Source: an uncultured Micrococcales bacterium (GTDB lineage: Bacteria; Actinomycetota; Actinomycetes; Actinomycetales; Microbacteriaceae). Taken from it: 12,039 nucleotides of DNA. The stretch spans positions 1 through 12,039 of the forward strand of contig CAIYOE010000230.1 in assembly GCA_903927775.1 (NCBI GenBank), in the 5' to 3' direction. Numbering within the stretch: the stretch's first letter is position 1; the number at the start of each line of letters is the position of its first letter. Shown here in pieces: positions 6,770 through 12,039 of the stretch. Both the position numbers and the translations under genes were made by a program. A model generated the notes under the pieces. It was not told the origin of the DNA. It did no database searches and saw only the letters and a program-made list of their open reading frames with translations.

Positions 6770-8320
6770 TTGAGCGTTTCTTGGGTCAGTTCCAAGGCTG
6801 TTGCATCCAGAGCTTTGGCTCTTGCCGCCGTTGCTGGTCTGGTATTTATTGCTGCGGTTCCGGCCAGCGCCGACTACCAGGTTCCGCCAATACCCAAACT
6901 TGGTGCCGGACAGGCTGGCCTAATTATCGACAGCACTTCCCCGGCAGACTGGACCGAGCACTTGACCGCCGGCGGATACGGTGGCCGCAAAGGCCCGGAG
7001 CCAGCCAACTGGTTCGACCTAAGCCCCTGCCAATCCCCCACCGAGATCTACTGCATTGCCGGGTTGGCTTTGGATGGTAAGCCACTAACGCTCATCAGGA
7101 GCGTCACCGCTCTAGACAATGACCCACTGCCAATTTCGGTGAATAAGGTTCGCACCGGATCTATCTCGCTTTGGGACACAGCCGACAATAAGCAGCATTT
7201 TTCGGTCAACTCTTTTGCAAATTTTGCCTGCGATGTCTGCACAATCCCCGATGTTTCCAGTGTGCAGACCGACGTCCGTGCCTATAAAACCGTTAAGGGT
7301 TCCAGTTACAAGGCGCTAGGCCTATGGGATGTTTACGCGTCGACTATGGGTGGGCAAACCAACTCCAGCCAGCAGTTCCGAAACTGTGCTTGGCTTGATC
7401 AGGGTCAATGCGGTGAGATCACATCGCTTCCGTCGGGAACATTTAGCCTGAGTTTGCGCTTGCCAACGCATCTGCACACCGCCAACCCGGGTGCTGACCT
7501 GCTAAAAGGTCACCTGGGAAATCTTGTTTTCAGCGACGCCTCGGTGGGAGATTCCAGACTACTCACGGTCGCTGGCAATCCGGCATCGGTGCCATTTTTT
7601 AGCGGTGCCCTCAAGCCAGTGCCAGCTTGGGCTAAAGCAGGACAAACCAGTATCGTGAACCCTGAAAACGGCCTGGGATTGCCAATTACGGCATCTGGCA
7701 AAGCCACCGGCGAAAACCTGGTTTGGCAATTCACCATCACCGCTGGACACAACACCGCTCCAGCAGAGAACTGCCTTAGCAAGCTTCAAGGAGTTATTTC
7801 TTCGGTTAGCGGAGACTCACCAAGTTTGGGTTCACTAAACCTGTTGGACCCCACCACCGCGGCGATCGTCAATCAGGATTACCCAAAGAGCCTTAGCGGA
7901 GCCCCGCACGTGGCGTTGACCCGCTTCTACCTTCGAGAAGACGCCGCGGGTTGCTTCGCCACTGGGGATTCGACAAAGTACCAGGCACTCCGCGCCTCGG
8001 CCTCGCACTTCACAAACCCCAATGGCACCGGTGCGGTCGTGAGCCAAGACTTACGCGTAATTGACAGTGCCAACAACCAATGGCAAACGCTGGATTTGAT
8101 TTACGACACATCTACTACCGCAGCACCAATCAAAATCCAGTTCAAATTGGATTCGGCCGCACCACCAAGCAACCCCGTTCTTTTCCCGCCTGCGGTAACT
8201 GTTGAACCCACTTCGTACACCATATCGTGCACCAAAAAGTCAGGTAAGCGAACCTTGACGGCTAAGGTTTCGGGTATCAAACCAGTATGTCCAAAGGGTT
8301 TTTCACTGGTTAGAAAATAA
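6770..8320 (+). CDS. Secreted cysteine-rich protein of unknown function with a C-terminal Cys/Lys tail
   Basis: I do not recognise a catalytic family. The 516-residue product starts at TTG 6770 behind a strong Shine-Dalgarno. Residues 1-34 form a Sec signal peptide: K9 and R14 flank the start of a hydrophobic core (about 15-30), ending in VPASA before D35, a good signal peptidase I site. The mature protein has ten cysteines (87, 95, 154, 157, 206, 214, 335, 395, 487, 507), several in close pairs, which suggests disulfides outside the cell. The body is rich in Ser, Thr, Pro and Asn, with alternating short hydrophobic stretches that look beta-rich. The last 33 residues form a separate tail: TISC, a basic KKSGKR segment, then KPVCPKGF and a Lys end. 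I recall similar two-cysteine, Lys-rich tails on other secreted proteins of freshwater actinobacteria, but cannot check this. There is no LPXTG or C-terminal membrane anchor. It follows the MFS gene by 33 bp. Confidence 0.85.
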   Translation: MSVSWVSSKAVASRALALAAVAGLVFIAAVPASADYQVPPIPKLGAGQAGLIIDSTSPADWTEHLTAGGYGGRKGPEPANWFDLSPCQSPTEIYCIAGLALDGKPLTLIRSVTALDNDPLPISVNKVRTGSISLWDTADNKQHFSVNSFANFACDVCTIPDVSSVQTDVRAYKTVKGSSYKALGLWDVYASTMGGQTNSSQQFRNCAWLDQGQCGEITSLPSGTFSLSLRLPTHLHTANPGADLLKGHLGNLVFSDASVGDSRLLTVAGNPASVPFFSGALKPVPAWAKAGQTSIVNPENGLGLPITASGKATGENLVWQFTITAGHNTAPAENCLSKLQGVISSVSGDSPSLGSLNLLDPTTAAIVNQDYPKSLSGAPHVALTRFYLREDAAGCFATGDSTKYQALRASASHFTNPNGTGAVVSQDLRVIDSANNQWQTLDLIYDTSTTAAPIKIQFKLDSAAPPSNPVLFPPAVTVEPTSYTISCTKKSGKRTLTAKVSGIKPVCPKGFSLVRK

Positions 8321-9215
8321 AGTCGACCCCGGTGATAGCGGCCGAACTGTTCCAGAGGTTTTCGGCCAGCGCTTGATCACGTGAATGCTTGGAACCACGG
8401 ATTTGCACGGCGTCTCCCCAGAGCTCGAGGCGCGGACCAAAGAACTCGAAGCCCACAAGGTTTTCTCTACTGGCCGCCGCAACCTGAGGACGAGCTCCAT
8501 CCTTTGCAGTCTGCGCAAACTTCATGTATTTGGTGTCCGTGTCCTTGGCTAGGTTCGTGGCAGCCCAGCCAGGGTGTGCCGCCACCGAAATAAGGTTGGC
8601 ACCCGCTGCCTTGGCTCGCAAATCTAACTGACGCGCAAACATCAGACACGCCAGTTTGGTGGCACCGTAGCGTCGCCATGGGTCGTTTGCGGGAGCCTCG
8701 TTCTTTGAGCCTGACACCTCATCGATGTTTGCACTTTCAAAGTGGCCAAAACGGTGCATCACCGATGAAAGGCTCACCACGCGTGACTGTTCGGCACGCA
8801 ACAGCGATGGCAGCAGGAGTCCGGTGAGAGTGAAATGGCCCAGGTGGTTTGTAGCCATCTGGCTTTCTAGTCCATCAACGGTCACCGAATAAGGCGGTGC
8901 CATTATGCCGGCGTTGTTTACCAAGACGTGAGTTGTATGTTCCTGCTGAGACTTTGCAAAGGCGCGGACCGACTCCTGGCTTGCTAGATCAAGCAGTGCA
9001 ACCTCAACCCTGGAATTGGGAATGCTTGATTCGATTTCCTGCGCCCGCGCGATTCCGGCATCGAGGTTGCGTACCGCCATAACAACGTGAGCTCCCATGG
9101 TCGCCAAGGCTTTAGCGGTTTCTAGCCCGAGGCCAGAGTTGGCGCCGGTGATAACCACTCGCTTGTCGGCTAAAGAATGTCGGGTTGCCTTGGAATCAAA
9201 ACTAGGAGAGGTCAT
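8310..9215 (-). CDS. Short-chain dehydrogenase/reductase, retinol dehydrogenase-like
   Basis: An NAD(P)-dependent oxidoreductase of 301 residues with a complete SDR core: TGANSGLG (23-30), R49 and N50 after the second strand (AVRNLD, an arrangement that suits NADP), LLDLAS (74-79), NNAGIMAPP (100-108), N123 in TNHLGHF, SLSSVMH (148-154), catalytic YGATK (Y183, K187) and AAHPGWAATNL (212-222). The stretch between the serine and tyrosine is longer than in classical SDRs, as in the retinol dehydrogenase/WWOX-like branch. The C-terminal SRDQALAENLWNSS segment also fits that branch. The substrate is unknown. ATG 9215 is preceded by GGAG (9221-9224) at five bases and puts the Gly-rich motif at a normal position; an in-frame ATG at 9290 would run through the divergent promoter region into the neighbouring gene. 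The 3' end overlaps the secreted-protein gene by 11 bp. Confidence 0.93.
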   Translation of the reverse strand: MTSPSFDSKATRHSLADKRVVITGANSGLGLETAKALATMGAHVVMAVRNLDAGIARAQEIESSIPNSRVEVALLDLASQESVRAFAKSQQEHTTHVLVNNAGIMAPPYSVTVDGLESQMATNHLGHFTLTGLLLPSLLRAEQSRVVSLSSVMHRFGHFESANIDEVSGSKNEAPANDPWRRYGATKLACLMFARQLDLRAKAAGANLISVAAHPGWAATNLAKDTDTKYMKFAQTAKDGARPQVAAASRENLVGFEFFGPRLELWGDAVQIRGSKHSRDQALAENLWNSSAAITGVDFIF

Positions 9216-9239
9216 GTTTACTCCAACTACGGGCAAACC

Positions 9240-9254
9240 GGCGGTATTCCCGCC
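9240..9254. repeat. GC-rich inverted repeat in the divergent SDR promoter region
   Basis: GGCGG and CCGCC flank a TATTC centre in the 56-bp spacer (9216-9271) between two divergent SDR genes. The repeat overlaps TATTCC at 9245-9250, a possible -10 element for the rightward gene, so it could be an operator acting on one or both genes. No other promoter element in the spacer is convincing. Confidence 0.4.
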
Positions 9255-9271
9255 ACAGGTGAGGGTAAAAA

Positions 9272-9967
9272 ATGGTTGAACTAGCGGCAAAGCGTGTTTT
9301 AGTTGTGGGTTCTTCCGGTTCGCTTGGCGGACAACTTACGCGACAACTGATTGCCTCTGGAGCAACAGTCTTTGCAACTGCAAGTTCCGTAGAATCGGCA
9401 GAACGTATCCCGCTGGGGGTATCTTTACGACTCGTGCTCGACCTTGCCAACCCGGCAAGCATCCAAGGGGTCGCGGATCACCTGCTCTCAATCGACACTC
9501 CTCTAGACGGCGTTGTATTAGCAGCAGGCCTAGTAGGTTTTGGATCGGCATTCGACACCTCTCCAACCTCTGCCGCAACTTTGATGCAGGTCAACTACCT
9601 GGGTCAGGCAGAGCTGATTTCGCGTCTACTGCCAATGCTGACCGCTCGCGCAGCGGAGACGGGCGAGGGTTTCATCGCTGGAATTTCCGGCCTGGTGGCC
9701 GAAAAGGCATTCCTTGGGATGTCGGCGTATTCGGCTAGCAAATCGGCCTTCAGTAGCTACTTAGCAGGACTTGGAATGGAACTGCGACGTTATAAAATCA
9801 CCGTGCTCGATGCACGCCCCGGACACACCGAGACAGGTCTGGCCGGCAGGGCAATCTTTGGAACCGCTCCGGCATTCCCTGCTGGCATGACCGCTGCACA
9901 CGTTGCAAGTGTGATTGTTGCCGGAATCATCGATGGAAAGCGCGAACTGGCAAGCACCGACTTTTAG
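9272..9967 (+). CDS. Short-chain dehydrogenase/reductase (classical SDR)
   Basis: A 231-residue NAD(P)-dependent oxidoreductase with a full classical core: VVGSSGSLGG (11-20) as the cofactor-binding motif, LDLANP (56-61), LAAGLVGFGSAF (83-94, where AAG replaces the usual NAG), N108 in QVNYLG, catalytic S139 in AGISG, YSASK (Y153, K157) and RPGHTETGL (182-190). The YSASK with adjacent helix and the RPGHTETG loop resemble fatty-acyl/ketoacyl reductase-like SDRs, but no substrate can be assigned. ATG 9272 is preceded by GAGGG (9261-9265) at six bases. It is transcribed away from the other SDR, to which it is only distantly related, so this is not a recent duplication. A bidirectional terminator follows 20-50 bp after the stop. 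Confidence 0.93.
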   Translation: MVELAAKRVLVVGSSGSLGGQLTRQLIASGATVFATASSVESAERIPLGVSLRLVLDLANPASIQGVADHLLSIDTPLDGVVLAAGLVGFGSAFDTSPTSAATLMQVNYLGQAELISRLLPMLTARAAETGEGFIAGISGLVAEKAFLGMSAYSASKSAFSSYLAGLGMELRRYKITVLDARPGHTETGLAGRAIFGTAPAFPAGMTAAHVASVIVAGIIDGKRELASTDF

Positions 9968-9986
9968 CAGCTGACTAGGCAAAAAT

Positions 9987-10017
9987 AAAAAAACCCCGCA
10001 CTTGGCGGGGTCTTTTT
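9987..10017. terminator. Bidirectional rho-independent terminator
   Basis: A six-base CCCCGC/GCGGGG stem (9994-9999 and 10005-10010) with an ACTTG loop is flanked by a seven-base A run on the left and a T run on the right. It can therefore end transcripts from both sides. It lies between the converging SDR (stop 9965-9967) and desaturase (stop 10027-10029) genes and fits both. Confidence 0.93.
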
Positions 10018-10026
10018 ATTTACGTA

Positions 10027-11115
10027 TTAGTAACGTGGGCGAAGCTGAGCCACCATTGGGCAAACAAAGGGATCAGACTGACCACTAAGGCCCACCTTGT
10101 TCAGGTACTTGATAACCACCACGTAACTAGACAGCAGGTTCATTTCGACCAGTGGGACGCCGCGCTCGGCGCAGTACTCCACAACAATCTTGTGAGCCTT
10201 TGCCAGGTTGGGGCGGGGCATCGATGGAAATAGGTGGTGTTCAACCTGGTAGTTCAAACCACCCATTAGGTTGTCTTTCAACCAGCTTCCACGAATGTTG
10301 CGACTGGTCAGTACCTGACGTTGGAAGAAGTCGATTTTGGCGTCTTTTTCAATCAGGGGCATGCCCTTGTGATTTGGGGCAAATGCGGCTCCCATAAAGA
10401 AGCCAAAAATCATCATCATGAAAACCCAAAGCGCAATAGCCCAAAGCCAACCGAACATGAATCCCATGGCTAGGTAAGGCGCGGTCTGGCGCACGGCCAT
10501 AAGACCGAATTCCAGTAGACGGATGCTCAGTTTGCGGTCCTTACGACTCAAGCTCGAGAAACTGTCAAGCAGTAGGTCAAAACCGGTGAAGAACAATAGC
10601 AGCGGGAACAGGTAACCCTGACGGTCGCTGAGCCAGCGCTCGAAACCCTTCTTACGGTCGCGAGATTCAACAGTGAAACTCAAAACGCGAATGTTGATAT
10701 CCGGGTCTTCGTCTATGTAGTTGGGCTTCTGGTGGTGTTTGTTGTGCTTGCGCTGCCAAAAGCCGTAGCTGAGTCCAGCGAAAAGATTTGCCAGGATTAG
10801 TCCGGCCCAGTCATTTGCCTTGTTGCTGCGGAAAATTTGGCGGTGAGCTGCTTCGTGGGCGATAAAACCAAACTGGGCACTAAGGATTCCAAGCAAACCA
10901 GCGATGGCAAATCCCAACAGGATCCAGGCACCGTGTTGGTTGGTAAGAAGACCTACGAATCCGCCAGCAACCCAAAGGGCAGAGGCCAAAAGAGAGATAA
11001 CAATTAGTCGGATGATGTAGAAAGAGGGCTTCTTTTTTAGAAGCCCGGCGACCTTAACGCGGTTAAGGATTTCGGTGAACTGCGAGGCCGTTTCGCGGCC
11101 AGCCATAACGGTCAT
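10027..11115 (-). CDS. Membrane fatty acid desaturase (acyl-lipid/acyl-CoA type)
   Basis: This di-iron membrane enzyme introduces a double bond into fatty acyl chains, which tunes membrane fluidity. The 362-residue product has all three histidine boxes: HEAAH (87-91), HNKHH (124-128) and QVEHH (290-294). NHKGMPL (248-254) is a further family-typical segment. Hydrophobic stretches at about 33-57, 62-86, 105-118, 168-185 and 203-245 fit the usual four-helix topology plus a membrane-associated region, with the boxes on the cytoplasmic side. GGLNYQVEHHLFPSMPR is typical of the linoleoyl-CoA/acyl-lipid branch of actinobacteria and cyanobacteria. Position specificity and redox partner cannot be read from the sequence. 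ATG 11115 is chosen because it lies six bases after a TACACT -10 element (leaderless); ATG 11106 is the alternative. No Shine-Dalgarno is seen for either. It is transcribed alone between the terminator and an 80-bp upstream gap. Confidence 0.95.
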   Translation of the reverse strand: MTVMAGRETASQFTEILNRVKVAGLLKKKPSFYIIRLIVISLLASALWVAGGFVGLLTNQHGAWILLGFAIAGLLGILSAQFGFIAHEAAHRQIFRSNKANDWAGLILANLFAGLSYGFWQRKHNKHHQKPNYIDEDPDINIRVLSFTVESRDRKKGFERWLSDRQGYLFPLLLFFTGFDLLLDSFSSLSRKDRKLSIRLLEFGLMAVRQTAPYLAMGFMFGWLWAIALWVFMMMIFGFFMGAAFAPNHKGMPLIEKDAKIDFFQRQVLTSRNIRGSWLKDNLMGGLNYQVEHHLFPSMPRPNLAKAHKIVVEYCAERGVPLVEMNLLSSYVVVIKYLNKVGLSGQSDPFVCPMVAQLRPRY

Positions 11116-11121
11116 GAACTA

Positions 11122-11127
11122 AGTGTA
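11122..11127 (-). promoter_or_regulatory. Probable -10 element of a leaderless desaturase promoter
   Basis: On the minus strand TACACT is followed by six bases (TAGTTC) and then ATG 11115, so the transcript would begin at or next to the start codon. No Shine-Dalgarno is present, and no clear -35 hexamer is seen; the -35 zone is occupied by an inverted repeat. Confidence 0.6.
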
Positions 11128-11130
11128 AGT

Positions 11131-11154
11131 GTCGCGCGAACATATGCACGCGAC
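11131..11154. promoter_or_regulatory. Candidate operator: 24-bp imperfect palindrome over the desaturase -35 region
   Basis: GTCGCGCG and CACGCGAC form eight-base arms with one mismatch around an eight-base centre, AACATATG. The repeat begins three bases upstream of the desaturase -10 and covers the expected -35 position. The size and placement suit a dimeric repressor such as a TetR- or GntR-type protein. No regulator gene is adjacent, so the binding protein is unknown. Confidence 0.5.
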
Positions 11155-11195
11155 TCACAGATAACGGTCAGAAAGTATTCAAGCTGGAGTCGTTT

Positions 11196-11852
11196 CTAGA
11201 ACCTTGCCGGCTCTGTGGTTGCTCCAATGTTGCTTGAAACCCAATCGTTCCAAGTCATCACGGTATCCCACTCGTGACGTATGCGCTCAAGCGCATCCTT
11301 TGCAAAAAACCATTCTTCCACCGGAATAGATTTACTGATAGCTAAGCTCTTAAGACGCAGTAAATCGATTCGCGGATGTTCCGGATCGAACCCTCTAGGA
11401 GCCGTTTTCAAAGCGCCTTCTCTCGAAAGCTCAAAACCGGCGCTGGCAATTTCATCGATGGTTGCCTCAAGGTCGCCGATCAGCTTGTTGTCGTCCACTA
11501 AAGCCCTGAACCGCTCAAGTTGGTCCTTGCCGGGCTGCCAATATCCACCTGCCACAAACAATCCGTCAGCGGACAGCTGGAGGTAACAGGCATTGCCGCT
11601 GGGGCCATAAGCAACAAAAGAGATTTGGTCCTTGTATGGGTCCTTGTTGGCGCTAAATCGGGTATCGCGATTTGGGCGAAAGGTTTTTACGGTGCCGTAA
11701 TCCCCGCTCAGGGCATCAATCAGGTCAAGGATTGGTTGACGAACATTTGCCTCGTATCTGGCTTTATTGGCCAGCCACCAGTCTCGGTTGTTGTTCTCAC
11801 CAAGCTCACGGAAAAACTGGATTGCATCCGGGTTGAACCCTTCGAAAGTCAT
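11196..11852 (-). CDS. DUF2461 family protein
   Basis: A 218-residue soluble protein that matches the DUF2461 (TIGR02453) pattern I recall. It opens with GFNPDAIQFFRELGENNNRD, then WWLANKARYEANVRQP, a segment FRPNRDTRFSANKDPYKD, and GLFVAGGYWQPGKDQLERFR in the middle. A later APRGFDPEHPRIDLLRLKSL stretch is also typical. The family has no established biochemical function that I know of. There is no signal peptide or membrane segment. ATG 11852 follows a GAGGAG Shine-Dalgarno (11860-11865) at seven bases. It lies 17 bp downstream of the DUF6958-like gene, so the two are probably one transcript. An 80-bp gap with no terminator-like hairpin separates its stop from the desaturase start. Confidence 0.92.
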   Translation of the reverse strand: MTFEGFNPDAIQFFRELGENNNRDWWLANKARYEANVRQPILDLIDALSGDYGTVKTFRPNRDTRFSANKDPYKDQISFVAYGPSGNACYLQLSADGLFVAGGYWQPGKDQLERFRALVDDNKLIGDLEATIDEIASAGFELSREGALKTAPRGFDPEHPRIDLLRLKSLAISKSIPVEEWFFAKDALERIRHEWDTVMTWNDWVSSNIGATTEPARF

Positions 11853-11869
11853 GATCTAGCTCCTCGTTT

Positions 11870-12039
11870 TTAGATTCGGTGCCAACGGAACGGCCTGGCC
11901 AACTTTTCGCGTTCCAATAGTCCATCGGCTTCCATATCAAGCAAAACCGTCTTGGTCCACCAGTCGGATCTTTCACCGCCTGGAAACACATGGTCAGGTA
12001 GGTGGAACACAACCTTATTTCGAATCTCCGTTTGGGTCA
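11870..12039 (-). CDS. Small DUF6958-like protein, 5' end outside window
   Basis: On the minus strand, one frame stays open from the window edge (first full codon 12037-12035) to TAA at 11870-11872, giving the last 55 residues of a protein. The fragment contains HLPDHVFPGGERSDWW, then TKTVLLDMEADGLLER and a basic end, ARPFRWHRI. This pattern, with FPGG, WW, a lysine-containing KTV, LDxEAxGLLxR and RW near the end, resembles the C-terminus of small DUF6958-type proteins as I remember them. It looks like a winged-helix-type end but this is not shown. It precedes DUF2461 by 17 bp in the same direction, so they probably share a transcript. A second minus-strand open frame across the same bases has no family-like features and I reject it. 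The coding call is fairly safe; the family name is tentative. Confidence 0.65.
   Translation of the reverse strand, partial: TQTEIRNKVVFHLPDHVFPGGERSDWWTKTVLLDMEADGLLEREKLARPFRWHRI

Noticed and set aside
9216..9290. An upstream in-frame ATG at 9290 for the minus-strand SDR
   Set aside because: It would overlap the start of the divergent SDR gene and its promoter region, whereas ATG 9215 has GGAG at the right distance and gives a normal SDR N-terminus.
11520..11873. A 117-codon plus-strand open frame opposite DUF2461
   Set aside because: It is antisense to a well supported gene and no domain or ribosome site supports it.
11806..12012. A 68-codon minus-strand open frame overlapping the start of DUF2461
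   Set aside because: The other frame, ending at 11870, has coherent family-like motifs and a normal 17-bp gap to DUF2461; this one overlaps it with low-quality sequence.
1..12039. CRISPR arrays, tRNA or rRNA genes, insertion sequences, phage or defence genes, riboswitches
   Set aside because: Reading both strands, I saw no regularly spaced direct repeats, no tRNA-like cloverleaf sequence, no transposase or integrase motifs and no long structured leader. Almost all bases are in ordinary genes, and no gap exceeds 80 bp.

Overview
The window looks like chromosomal DNA from a moderate-GC actinobacterium. A small-genome freshwater member of the Microbacteriaceae (Luna-type, such as Rhodoluna or Aquiluna) is my best guess. 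The reasons are the long actinobacterial form of NadA, tight gene packing, GTG and TTG starts, two apparent leaderless promoters (TANNNT, six bases, then ATG), and a secreted protein ending in a Cys/Lys tail of a type I associate with such bacteria. The taxonomic call is inference.

Positions 1-5489 (+ strand) hold a de novo NAD biosynthesis operon: the 3' part of an NrtR-type regulator with a degenerate Nudix box, then nadA (quinolinate synthase), nadB (L-aspartate oxidase), nadC (quinolinate phosphoribosyltransferase) and a NifS/IscS-type cysteine desulfurase. The genes overlap or lie 1-22 bp apart. NadB and NadA turn aspartate plus dihydroxyacetone phosphate into quinolinate, and NadC makes nicotinate mononucleotide. 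The desulfurase probably supplies sulfur for the oxygen-sensitive [4Fe-4S] cluster of NadA. The regulator presumably senses NAD status by binding ADP-ribose or a related ligand.

Positions 5490-8320 (+) hold an MFS transporter with its own leaderless-looking promoter, then a secreted ten-cysteine protein of unknown function with a TTG start. That gene ends in an 11-bp convergent overlap with the next one.

Positions 8310-9967 hold two short-chain dehydrogenases of different subfamilies, divergently transcribed from a 56-bp spacer that contains a GC-rich inverted repeat. A bidirectional rho-independent terminator (about 9987-10017) separates the second one from the facing desaturase gene.

Positions 10027-12039 (- strand) hold a three-histidine-box membrane fatty acid desaturase, a DUF2461 protein, and the 3' end of a small DUF6958-like gene that seems to be co-transcribed with DUF2461. 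The desaturase has a leaderless-looking -10 element with a 24-bp imperfect palindrome just upstream, a good operator candidate.

I saw no tRNA, rRNA, CRISPR array, insertion sequence, phage gene or defence system. Most of the window is ordinary metabolism. The parts most worth following up are the promoter-proximal palindromes, the orphan secreted protein, and the arrangement of the NrtR-like gene inside the operon it probably controls.
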